From assembly GCF_030866825.1 (NCBI RefSeq), contig NZ_CP133020.1, positions 4,526,001 through 4,590,000 of the forward strand: a DNA stretch of 64,000 nt, read 5' to 3'. Of this stretch, positions 1 to 8,219 are shown one piece after another; position 1 is the stretch's first letter, and every line of letters starts with the position of its first letter. Source of the stretch: Rathayibacter sp. SW19 (GTDB lineage Bacteria; Actinomycetota; Actinomycetes; Actinomycetales; Microbacteriaceae). The notes under the pieces are model-generated. The model was given only the letters and a program-made list of their open reading frames with translations. It was not told the origin of the DNA and searched no databases. The translations under genes were made by a program, and so were the position numbers.

Positions 1-2301
1 GCCGAGTCCGTCGGCGAGTCCGCGGCGGCCGAATCCGACACAGTCGCGCCGAATGAGAAGCCCCGGAGCGCAGAGTCACTGCTGGCCGGGGCCATCACGG
101 CTCAGCGGGAGCGGATCGACCTCGACGATCTCGCGCGGGTTCGAGCGCAACGAAACAGCCACCGGGGCGCACTCGCCGAGAGCCTTTCGACCCTCGGCTC
201 GCTTCTTGAATCGGACGACGACGCTCCAGAACGAGCCAAGGAAGGCGAATCAGCCTTGACAGGGGCGTTCCGCGTCGTCGCACGCGCCCAAGGGGTGTCG
301 GCCGTGACGCCGGCGCGGGGCACCGGCAATGAGGACCCGTTGATGAACCTCGCTCGTGCGGCCGGATTGCGTACCCGCGGCCTGACCCTCGACGGCGACT
401 GGTGGCGGCAGGACTGCGGACCTATGCTCGGCTTCCTCGTCGATGGGCATCACCCGATTGCGCTCATCCCCGTCGGCACGAACCGCTATCAACTTATCGA
501 CACGGCGTCGGCCACACGTCGGCCCATCGATGCCGTGCTTGCTGCACGCATCGAACCCGGAGCCGTCGCGGTCTATCGGCCACTGCCGGACGGGCCGTTG
601 AGCATCAGGTCCCTGCTGGCAGCGGGGCTCACGGAGGCCCGCGCCGACCTGGTCAGGCTGATCGCCCTCAGCTGCGCATCCGCACTGCTCGCGCTGGCGG
701 TCCCGCTCGTGACCGGCCAGATCGTCGGCAGCGTCATACCCGAGGCCAATCGACCGGAACTCGCGCAACTCACCGTCGCTCTGCTTGTCGCCGCTGTAGC
801 CGGCGCGCTTTTCCAGCTGACGACCTCAATCGCCGTTCTCCGCGTGCAAGGTCGCCTCGATCGTTATCTGGGTCCGGCGATCTGGGGGCGCTTGTTGTCT
901 CTTCCGACGTCGTTCTTCCGGCGTTACAGCGCCGGCGAACTCGCCCATCGCGTGTTGTCGAGCGAATCGATGGTGCAACTGATCAGTGGGTCGGCCGTCA
1001 CGTCGGTGCTCGGTGGCGTGTTCTCCATCTTCAGCTTCGCGCTGATCTGGTTCTACAGCGTGCAACTCGGTATTGCGGCGAGCATCCTGCTCGTGGCTAT
1101 GGTCGGAACGATCCTGCTGGCTGGACGTGTCCAACTACGCCGCATGCAGGCGGTCGAGGAGTACTCCGGCCAGATGAACGGCATGCTTCTCGAATTTGTC
1201 AGCGGCATCAGCAAGCTGCGGGTGGCTGGAGTTCAGGAGAAGGCGTTCCAGCGGTGGGCCGAGCTCTTCACGGGCAAACGCAGCCGCTGGAATTCCGTGC
1301 GCAGCATGGAGAATTTCGTCGCCGTCGTCACCGCCGCCTTCCCGGTCGTCTCTGCGATCGTGCTATTCGCCGTGGTCGGGCTGAACCAGCAGCCGACCCT
1401 GTCGTCCGCCGCGTTCCTGGCTGCCAACGCCGCGTATGCACAGGTCGCCGTGGCTGTGGTCGTCATGGCGAATTCGCTCAACCTCGTGGTGCGGGCAGTT
1501 CCGGGCCTGCAGCGGTTGAGCCCGATCCTGACGGAAACCCCCGAAGAGGACGTGGCGAAGGCCGATCCGGGCGCCCTCACGGGCGCCGTCGAATTCAGCG
1601 GCGTGTCGTTCCGGTATCAGTCGGACGGCCCGCTGGTCTTGGACGACATCTCAATCCGCATTCCGGCTGGCGGTTCGATCGCCCTCGTCGGGCCGTCCGG
1701 CTCAGGCAAGTCGACGCTCGGCCGGTTGCTTCTCGGCTTCGAGGAGCCGGAGAGCGGCGCTGTCTTCTTCGACGACCAGGATCTCTCCGGTCTCGACGTT
1801 CGTTCCGTTCGACGGCAATTGGGTGTCGTGCTTCAATCAGTTGAACTGCTGCCGGGCAGCATCCTCACAAATATCGTCGGCTCGGCGGTCGATCTCACCA
1901 TCGACGACGCCTGGCGCGCGGCTGCGAGCGCTGGCCTGGCCGACGACATCCGCGACATGCCGATGGGGATGCACACCGCGATCAGCGAGGGCGGATCGAC
2001 GCTCTCCGGCGGTCAGCGTCAGCGCCTGCTGATTGCCCGTGCCATGGCCGGCAACCCACGGATTCTCCTGTTCGACGAGGCGACGAGCGCACTCGACAAC
2101 GCGACGCAGGCGATCGTGGCGCAGAGTCTTGCAGCGGTCTCGGCGACTCGCATTCTCATCGCCCACCGGTTGAGCACGGTGATCGACGCCGACCGGATCT
2201 ACTACCTCGAACAGGGCCGGGTCGTCGAAGCCGGCACATACGAGGAACTGATGGCGCTGGACGGTGCGTTCGCGTCGCAAGCGCGCCGCCAGCTGACCTG
2301 A
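1..2301 (+). CDS. NHLM-type peptide-export ABC transporter (5' end outside window)
   Basis: The frame is open from base 1, so the start lies left of the window; 766 residues are visible. A charged leader (about 1-125) is followed by GDWWRQDCGP (about 132-141), an ABC transporter membrane domain from about 217 to 440 with several hydrophobic helices, and a nucleotide-binding domain with Walker A GPSGSGKST (about 564), signature LSGGQRQR (about 668), Walker B ILLFDEATSALD (about 690) and an H-loop His in AHRLST (about 722). The GDWWR region before the membrane domain matches the NHLM_micro_ABC2 type of exporter, which serves Nif11/nitrile-hydratase-leader peptides. No C39 peptidase cysteine is visible in the part present. 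The YcaO gene follows after 40 bases and SagB overlaps that, so the natural job is export of an azoline-modified peptide. Family assignment is strong; the substrate is inferred. Confidence 0.9.
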   Translation, partial: AESVGESAAAESDTVAPNEKPRSAESLLAGAITAQRERIDLDDLARVRAQRNSHRGALAESLSTLGSLLESDDDAPERAKEGESALTGAFRVVARAQGVSAVTPARGTGNEDPLMNLARAAGLRTRGLTLDGDWWRQDCGPMLGFLVDGHHPIALIPVGTNRYQLIDTASATRRPIDAVLAARIEPGAVAVYRPLPDGPLSIRSLLAAGLTEARADLVRLIALSCASALLALAVPLVTGQIVGSVIPEANRPELAQLTVALLVAAVAGALFQLTTSIAVLRVQGRLDRYLGPAIWGRLLSLPTSFFRRYSAGELAHRVLSSESMVQLISGSAVTSVLGGVFSIFSFALIWFYSVQLGIAASILLVAMVGTILLAGRVQLRRMQAVEEYSGQMNGMLLEFVSGISKLRVAGVQEKAFQRWAELFTGKRSRWNSVRSMENFVAVVTAAFPVVSAIVLFAVVGLNQQPTLSSAAFLAANAAYAQVAVAVVVMANSLNLVVRAVPGLQRLSPILTETPEEDVAKADPGALTGAVEFSGVSFRYQSDGPLVLDDISIRIPAGGSIALVGPSGSGKSTLGRLLLGFEEPESGAVFFDDQDLSGLDVRSVRRQLGVVLQSVELLPGSILTNIVGSAVDLTIDDAWRAAASAGLADDIRDMPMGMHTAISEGGSTLSGGQRQRLLIARAMAGNPRILLFDEATSALDNATQAIVAQSLAAVSATRILIAHRLSTVIDADRIYYLEQGRVVEAGTYEELMALDGAFASQARRQLT

Positions 2302-2341
2302 CCTGCCCACCACAAGACCTCCTGGAAAGAAACGAGCACGG

Positions 2342-4705
2342 ATGAGCATCACCAGCGAAGCAGGTCCGACGGAAGGCCGGCGATTCGTATCCGCAGGCAG
2401 AAGCACCGACACGAGTACCGACGCGAGCACCGACGAAGCATGGATCCTCGATCCGCGCGCCGTGCTTCGAGTCGTCCCCGGCGAGGGGGTCTACGCACTT
2501 CGAGGTGAGACTGCGGCACTGTTGCGGGGCGCCGCATACGAGTACGTCGCCCCGCTGATTGACGGACGACGCACGTCCGACGACCTGGTGGATGCTCTGA
2601 GCGACGCGCTCCCGGCAGCCCAGGTCTACTTCGTGATCGAGGGGATGCGTCGCCGCGGGTACATCGTGCACACAGCCTCCGACGACGAACTGTCCGAGCA
2701 AGCCTGGTGGCTCGAACTCGGCGCTGACCCGGCCACGGCCGCCCGAGGAGTGCGGCGGACGGTGCAGCTCTTCGCCACGACGGGGGTGGACCCGGCGATC
2801 GTCGACGCCGCGCGCGCGGGTCTGCTGACGGCCGGGGCCGCGGTCGGGGCCGCGGGTGGAGTCTCGACGATCGCGTCCGGGCAGCCGGACCTTCTTCTGG
2901 TGTTCGCCGACGATTACATGGACACAGAGCTCGCCGACGTGAATCGCGCTGCCCTGGCGGCGGGTGTTCCGTGGCTGCTGGTCTGGCCCGGCGCTCGGCG
3001 GCTGTGGCTCGGACCGCTGTTCCGGCCAGGCGATGGGCCGTGCTGGGAGTGTCTGATGGCGCGCCGGCGCTCGCACCGACGCGTCCAGACGTTCCTCGCA
3101 GCCCTTCCGGATGCCGATCCGATCGTGATGCCGATCGTCACGACCCCCGCAGCAGCCCAACTGGTCGGGCGGGTTGCGGCACTCGAGATCGTGAAGATTC
3201 TCGGCGGGCTGTCCACGCCCGCGGTGGATGGTGCTCCGCCTGACTCGGCCGTACTGACCGAGCTCGATATCGTCGACTGGCACATGCAGAAGCACGTCGT
3301 GGTCCGTCGACCGCAGTGCCCAGCCTGCGGCGATCCGACGCCAATCCGCGCCGTTCCGATCCGGCCAGCAGCGGATCTACCGCACGACAGTGACACGGGC
3401 GGCTTCCGAACTGTTCAGGCGATCGAGACGTTCCGTCGATATCGACACCACGTCAGCCCGATCACGGGCGCCGCCAGCACCCTCGAACCGCTGCCGACGC
3501 CGGATCCAGACATGCACGTCTGGTATTCGGGTACGAATCTCGGCCTGCCGGCGAAGAACTTGATGCAACTGAAGCGGAGTCTGCGGGCGGCCACCGCCGG
3601 CAAGGGTACGACCGCTGAGCAGGCGAGGGTCGGTGCGCTGAGCGAGGCCCTCGAGCGCTACTCCGGGATGAGTACGGGAGAAGAATTGCGGATCAGGGGA
3701 TCGCTCAGGAGTCTCGGCGATTCGGCCATTCACCCGAACGCGTGCATGCTCTTCAGCGACGCCCAATTGGACGATGCTGAACGACTGAACGCTCAGGACT
3801 CCTGGTTCAATTTCATTCCGGCGCACTTCGACGAGAACACTGTGACCGATTGGACGCCGCTCTGGTCGCTGACCGAGGAGCGAGAGGTCCTGCTGCCGAC
3901 GGGGTACCTCTATTTCCGTGGCGCCCGTGAGCCGCATTCAGGTGTATTCGCCGATTCGAACGGCTGCGCGGCCGGCAACACGCTGACCGAAGCGATTTTG
4001 CAAGGGACTCTCGAGTTGATCGAGCGCGACTCGGTAGCGCTGTGGTGGTACAACCGACTACGGAGACCCGGAGTGGACCTCCAGGGAATGCACGACCCGT
4101 GGGTTGATGAACTGATCGCGAACTACACCGCGCGCGGACGTGAGGTGTGGGCTCTGGATCTGACCTCGGATCTGGGGATACCGACGATCGCGGCGATCTC
4201 ACGCCGGATCGACCATCCCACCGAGCGGATACTCATGGCATTCGGGGCGCATCTCGACCCTCGTCTCGCGGTGCTGCGTGCGCTCACCGAACTCAATCAG
4301 ATGGCGACGACCGGCGACGATCCGGCCGGCGCCGATGCCGGCTTGGACAGGGACATGGAAACCTGGATGACCACGGCGACCGTGGCGAACCAGCCCTACC
4401 TGCTTCCCGATCCGCTCGCGCCGCTCTGGCGCCTGGATGATCACTCGAGTATGGCTGGCGACGATCTCGCTGCAAGCGTGCTCACCTGCCGTGAGCGACT
4501 CGAGCGAGCCGGTCTGGCGATGCACGTGCTCGACCAGACCCGCCCCGACATCGGTCTGCCGGTCGTTCGGGTCGTCGTGCCCGGGATCCGGCCATTCTGG
4601 TCACGTCTGGCCCCTGGGCGCCTGTACGACGTGCCGGTGAAGCTCGGCTGGCTCGACGCCCCCATCGCCGAAGCCGATCTGAACCCGATCCCGATGTTCC
4701 TATGA
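2342..4705 (+). CDS. Fused TOMM cyclodehydratase (E1-like partner plus YcaO)
   Basis: 787 residues starting at the ATG with a GGAAAG-type ribosome site. The N-terminal ~390 residues are the E1/ThiF-like leader-binding half; it keeps two Cys pairs, CWEC (234-237) and CPAC (326-329), which fit the structural zinc tetrad. The C-terminal half is YcaO: SEALERYSG from 434, NGCAAGN from 540 and TEAILQGTLELIERD (549-563) carry the glutamates that bind ATP/Mg, and the protein ends in NPIPMFL, a variant of the proline-rich C-terminus of azoline-forming YcaO enzymes. Known role of the family: ATP-dependent backbone cyclisation of Cys/Ser/Thr in a precursor peptide to thiazoline/oxazoline. It is coupled to the SagB gene by an ATGA overlap and preceded by the exporter. 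The fused form is common in actinobacterial LAP clusters. Confidence 0.93.
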   Translation: MSITSEAGPTEGRRFVSAGRSTDTSTDASTDEAWILDPRAVLRVVPGEGVYALRGETAALLRGAAYEYVAPLIDGRRTSDDLVDALSDALPAAQVYFVIEGMRRRGYIVHTASDDELSEQAWWLELGADPATAARGVRRTVQLFATTGVDPAIVDAARAGLLTAGAAVGAAGGVSTIASGQPDLLLVFADDYMDTELADVNRAALAAGVPWLLVWPGARRLWLGPLFRPGDGPCWECLMARRRSHRRVQTFLAALPDADPIVMPIVTTPAAAQLVGRVAALEIVKILGGLSTPAVDGAPPDSAVLTELDIVDWHMQKHVVVRRPQCPACGDPTPIRAVPIRPAADLPHDSDTGGFRTVQAIETFRRYRHHVSPITGAASTLEPLPTPDPDMHVWYSGTNLGLPAKNLMQLKRSLRAATAGKGTTAEQARVGALSEALERYSGMSTGEELRIRGSLRSLGDSAIHPNACMLFSDAQLDDAERLNAQDSWFNFIPAHFDENTVTDWTPLWSLTEEREVLLPTGYLYFRGAREPHSGVFADSNGCAAGNTLTEAILQGTLELIERDSVALWWYNRLRRPGVDLQGMHDPWVDELIANYTARGREVWALDLTSDLGIPTIAAISRRIDHPTERILMAFGAHLDPRLAVLRALTELNQMATTGDDPAGADAGLDRDMETWMTTATVANQPYLLPDPLAPLWRLDDHSSMAGDDLAASVLTCRERLERAGLAMHVLDQTRPDIGLPVVRVVVPGIRPFWSRLAPGRLYDVPVKLGWLDAPIAEADLNPIPMFL

Positions 4706-6123
4706 GCGCCCTCCTGCTGATCGCCGTGCGCACCGAAGTCATTCGCACGACGGCGCAGCGCGCGGACGGGAGGGAATCGGAGATGTTGGCCGCCCGCTGG
4801 GGCGCACTTCCGCTGCCTCACGTCGGCACACCGGAGCGGGCACCTGTCGATCGTCTGCTCGCCGGCCCGGCGTCACCCGACGAGCTCGACGAGCTGGCCG
4901 CTGCAGGGGGGCCGTCGGGATTGGCGCGATGGATGCTGTGGGCAACGTACGCCCGCGACCGTAGCCTCATTTGCTATCGCCTTCAGACGGCTGATGGCGC
5001 ACTGCTTGCGGATCTCATACCGACATCACCCGAGGCGCCGAATTTCATGCTCGCGCCTCCCGCCTCGCCCCCGGCCGGTCGCGTGCAGCTATCCCGCTTT
5101 GCGGTGCTGCACCGTGGGGGCAGCAGGATGATCCTGGAGTCACCGCGCGCAACGATGCGGGCGGAGCTGTCCACGTGCTCTGCCGCGACGCTCGCTGCGT
5201 TCACAGTGCCGGTCAGCGTCAGCGTCAGTGGCGAGGTCGACCTTGTGCTCTCCGCCCTACTGCAGGCCGGACTCCTTGCCGGAGTGGGCGACGACGGGCT
5301 ACTCGATGAAGACCGCGATGCCACCCTGTCGCAATGGGAGTTTCAGGACCTGCTCCTGCACGCCCGAACGCGGACGAACAGGCCGGACGAGCCACGCGGA
5401 GGTACGTATCCGTTTGCCGAGCTGCGGTCTGCGCCTCCTGCCGTGGCGCACCCTCTTCCGGCGAACGTCGACCCAGACGAACCTGCCCTCATCACACTCG
5501 AACGCCCCGACCTGTCTGTTCTGATGAGCACGGATCCTCCGTTCGCCCGGGTGATGGAGGAACGCGCGTCCAGACGAGACCTGGGACCACTCACCCTCGG
5601 CAGTCTGAGCGAATTCCTCTATCGGACGATGCGGGTGCGCGGCCAGCGAGGTACCACCGACGATCCTCACGCGTATCCGACGACATCCCGGCCACATCCG
5701 TCGGCCGGCGGCATGTACGAATTCACTGCCTACCTCGCGATCGACAACTGCCACGGACTTGACGCAGGGCTCTACCGGTACGACCCCGTCGAACACGGGC
5801 TGAGCCGCGTCGCCTCACGCACGCCGGACGTGGATCGGCTACTCGCGGAGGGCGGTTGGGCGGCGGCGCTGACGGCTCCCCCGCCCGTGCTGGTGATCCT
5901 GGCAGCGGACTTTCGCCGACTCAGCTGGAAATACGAGGGCATCGCCTATGCCCTCACGCTGAAGAACGCCGGTGTACTCTTCGCGACAATGCAACTCGCC
6001 GCCACCGCGATGGGCCTCGGAAGCTGCCCCGTCGGCGCCGGAGACTCCGATCTGTTCGCCCGAGCGGCGGATACTCGCTCATTCGAAGAGTCCTCGGTCG
6101 GGGAGCTTCTGCTCGGTTCGTGA
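4702..6123 (+). CDS. SagB/ThcOx-family azoline dehydrogenase (FMN nitroreductase fold)
   Basis: 473 residues; the start ATG overlaps the TGA of the cyclodehydratase gene (ATGA), so the two are translationally coupled. The first ~250 residues are a variable domain; the C-terminal ~210 are a nitroreductase-like FMN domain with the SagB hallmark HPSAGGMYEF (332-341), LDAGLYRYDP, and a conserved GLGSCPVGAG segment near the end. Family role: oxidation of azolines to aromatic thiazoles/oxazoles with FMN, so the product is probably azole-containing. This is the last gene of the cluster: the next gene (to 6217) is convergent, and no precursor peptide ORF sits in the 93-base gap. The precursor and any further tailoring genes should lie to the left of the window. 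Confidence 0.9.
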   Translation: MSALLLIAVRTEVIRTTAQRADGRESEMLAARWGALPLPHVGTPERAPVDRLLAGPASPDELDELAAAGGPSGLARWMLWATYARDRSLICYRLQTADGALLADLIPTSPEAPNFMLAPPASPPAGRVQLSRFAVLHRGGSRMILESPRATMRAELSTCSAATLAAFTVPVSVSVSGEVDLVLSALLQAGLLAGVGDDGLLDEDRDATLSQWEFQDLLLHARTRTNRPDEPRGGTYPFAELRSAPPAVAHPLPANVDPDEPALITLERPDLSVLMSTDPPFARVMEERASRRDLGPLTLGSLSEFLYRTMRVRGQRGTTDDPHAYPTTSRPHPSAGGMYEFTAYLAIDNCHGLDAGLYRYDPVEHGLSRVASRTPDVDRLLAEGGWAAALTAPPPVLVILAADFRRLSWKYEGIAYALTLKNAGVLFATMQLAATAMGLGSCPVGAGDSDLFARAADTRSFEESSVGELLLGS

Positions 6124-6216
6124 CTTTCGCAGTCTCACCCGGATTGGCCAGCACGCCCTCCCATGGTGGCAGCCCCGGACCCAGGTCTCTTGCAGTGACC
6201 AATAGCAGCCGCCGCG

Positions 6217-7626
6217 TCAGCCTTCCGTATCGGGATCGGGAGCCTCCGCAGCCTGCTTCTGCCCGGCGGGCGGGATGATCGCGGCCGGGTAATCATGCCC
6301 GGCAACCTTCGCAAGCGCCGAGGCCAACTCGTCATCCACCACAAGGCGCGGCGGGGTCGCCGTCGCGGAGTCTCCGGTCGCCTCAACGACGATGGTGCTG
6401 TCGATAGCCGGGTTATAGCGCAGCATCGAGTTGTAGCCCATGATGTTGCCGCCGTGGCCGATCCAGCCGTTCTTGCACATCAGTCCATCGCTGTAATACT
6501 CGTCTGCGCCGAGGTTCGAACTGCCGAACGAGTCGAGGCGTTGCACCTGAGCGGAGACCGGCAGCACCCCTTGTCCGGTGGCCAGCGCGCGACCCCAGGT
6601 GAACAGGTCGGTGATATTGCTGGTCATCGCTCCCGCAGCCCAGCCCCACGACGGATTCCAATTCGTTGCATCGCCCCACGCGTTCGATGGACTGCTACCG
6701 AGGATCTCATTCAGCGCGTGCGTGTAACCGTTCGGGTGCGGGCTCGGGAATGCGGCATCCAGCGGGAACGCCGTCGACTTCATCTTCAGCGGCTTCAGAA
6801 TCTGGCCTTTGATCACCTCCGGCAGCGACTTGCCCGTGACCCTTTCGATCACCAGGCCCAGCAGAATGTAGTTGGTGTTCGAATACTGCATGGCCGTTCC
6901 CGGTGGGAAAGCGGTGGACTCGCCATATGCCACGGCCAGCAACTGCTGCGGAGTCCACGGAGCTGTGGGGTCGCTCAACTGGTCGCTGTTCCATTGCGGG
7001 TCAGCTGAATAGTTGGCCAGCCCGCTGGTCATCGTGACCAGTTCGCGCAGGGTGATGTGGGTTCCGTTGGGTACGCCTGTCACGTAGTTGTCGATCGGAT
7101 CATCCAGAGACAACTTCTTCTGCTCGGCCAACTGCAGCACGGCGGTGGCGACGAACGTCTTGGTGATCGACCCGATCCGCTGATACATGTCGGTGGTCGT
7201 CGGCGTCTTCGTAGCGAGGTCGGCCACCCCGTACGCGTGCGTCCAGGTGCCCTTCGGCCCGCGCACGCCGACGATGACCGACGGTGCCGACTTCTTCACC
7301 TTCGCGAACACCGCGGACAACGCGGCGTCGTATTGCGCGGCCAGCGCCGCAGAGACCGGTTTGGTCGACTGCGTGTTCTTCGCGGTCGCGACCTTTTTCG
7401 CGTCCGGCACACATGCTGCAGCCGACCCGGCCACGGGTATGGTCGTCGACGCCTGCGCAAACGCGGAAGACGTGCCGGATGCCGCATCCGCTGTGCCAGC
7501 CGTGCATCCGGCGACCGCGAGTAGCACTGCCGTGCCCAGCCCCAGAATGCCCCAGCGCGCGCGATGCCGACCGAACCTGCCGCGCGCTGTGGCGTCGTGT
7601 CGTGTGGATGGAGCAATCGTGTCCAT
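6217..7626 (-). CDS. Secreted serine hydrolase lipoprotein 1 (beta-lactamase/S12 family)
   Basis: 469 residues from the ATG at 7626, chosen because AGAGGG lies just upstream and a clean lipoprotein signal follows: Arg-rich n-region, hydrophobic stretch, lipobox LAVAGC with Cys41. The catalytic motifs of the class C beta-lactamase/D-Ala-D-Ala carboxypeptidase fold are complete: SITK (Ser153, Lys156), YSN (248-250) and HGG (from His391). It would act outside the membrane on peptidoglycan stems or on a small ester/amide; a true beta-lactamase role cannot be claimed. It is one of four paralogues here (others end at 18102, 38540 and 42647) and is divergent from the TCS1 kinase. Upstream, 7627-7807 holds a second, out-of-frame signal peptide, so its promoter arrangement is abnormal: the operator-like site at 7904-7919 lies in front of that remnant. 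Confidence 0.9.
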   Translation of the reverse strand: MDTIAPSTRHDATARGRFGRHRARWGILGLGTAVLLAVAGCTAGTADAASGTSSAFAQASTTIPVAGSAAACVPDAKKVATAKNTQSTKPVSAALAAQYDAALSAVFAKVKKSAPSVIVGVRGPKGTWTHAYGVADLATKTPTTTDMYQRIGSITKTFVATAVLQLAEQKKLSLDDPIDNYVTGVPNGTHITLRELVTMTSGLANYSADPQWNSDQLSDPTAPWTPQQLLAVAYGESTAFPPGTAMQYSNTNYILLGLVIERVTGKSLPEVIKGQILKPLKMKSTAFPLDAAFPSPHPNGYTHALNEILGSSPSNAWGDATNWNPSWGWAAGAMTSNITDLFTWGRALATGQGVLPVSAQVQRLDSFGSSNLGADEYYSDGLMCKNGWIGHGGNIMGYNSMLRYNPAIDSTIVVEATGDSATATPPRLVVDDELASALAKVAGHDYPAAIIPPAGQKQAAEAPDPDTEG

Positions 7627-7807
7627 GCCCTGCCCTCTCTTCGCTGTCACTGTGCGCGCTGTTGCTGTGCGCGCTGTCGCCGTGTGGGGGTGCCGGCGAA
7701 GCGGCGGGGGAGGCGCCCGTCGCGCATCCGCTGACTGCAAGCAGCACGGCGGTTCCCCAACCGAGCGCACCCAATAGCCTGTGTCTCCGGGCGGACTTCT
7801 CGTGCAT
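7627..7807 (-). pseudogene. Remnant 5' end of another hydrolase lipoprotein gene
   Basis: From the ATG at 7807 the minus strand encodes a second lipoprotein signal (RRHRLLGALGWGTAVLLAV then SGC lipobox), clearly related to the hydrolase signals, followed by a low-complexity stretch with repeated HSNSAHSDS. The frame is shifted by one base relative to the hydrolase start at 7626, so it runs through that gene in the wrong frame and stops only near 7100. I read it as the promoter and 5' end of a paralogue left after deletion or unequal recombination. It could alternatively act as an upstream leader ORF for the hydrolase. The rest of the 7808-8219 gap holds two operator-like sites and nothing else recognisable. 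Confidence 0.55.
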
Positions 7808-7903
7808 GTCTACTTCCTGGCTGACTCGGGCACCGAGTTCAGCCCGCACGCCGCAACGGGCGCCTACCGTGACCGAGTCTGCGCCGCAGGCGCAGCGCAT
7901 GCC

Positions 7904-7919
7904 ATAGACCCAGGTCCCC
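7904..7919 (-). promoter_or_regulatory. CTAG-palindrome operator site 1 (variant)
   Basis: On the minus strand this reads GGGGACCTGGGTCTAT followed by GGC, a variant of ATAGACCTAGGTCTAT. The conserved half points to the start codon at 7807, 97 bases away. Confidence 0.5.
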
Positions 7920-8010
7920 TTTTGGGTTCGCCCGGGCCGGCTCATCCATCTTGCGGATCGTTCAGCTCGACGTACGCCGCGGCCCAGCACAGCCGGATAC
8001 TGCTCGGCAA

Positions 8011-8026
8011 GTGGACCTAGGTCTAT
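8011..8026 (+). promoter_or_regulatory. CTAG-palindrome operator site 2
   Basis: GTGGACCTAGGTCTAT followed by TGC; two mismatches to the perfect palindrome at 10632. It points to the TCS1 kinase start about 194 bases downstream, the longest spacing of the six sites. It could also serve the divergent hydrolase side. Confidence 0.6.
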
Positions 8027-8219
8027 TGCGCACAGCGGCTCGCATCGCGGAAGGTGGACAGCAGCAGAGCACGCGGCGTGCGGCGACCCGGAAGCCAAGC
8101 GCAGCCATCCGCATTGTCAGCACAGCCAGTAAGCAGGTATTCAGCAAATCACCTGATGATGGATGATTTCTGCCGGGCAAAGAGGCGATTGGGGGAAACG
8201 GTGACCTTAGGCTGTGCAT

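Noticed and set aside
2156..3295. 379-residue minus-strand ORF antisense to the YcaO gene
   Set aside because: High-GC shadow frame; Arg/Gly-rich, no motif, and the plus strand is certain.
6217..7626. Calling the serine hydrolases beta-lactamase resistance genes
   Set aside because: The SxxK/YxN/HxG motifs are shared by carboxypeptidases, esterases and beta-lactamases of this fold; four paralogous lipoproteins with a common operator fit an envelope role better, and nothing in the sequence shows beta-lactam specificity.
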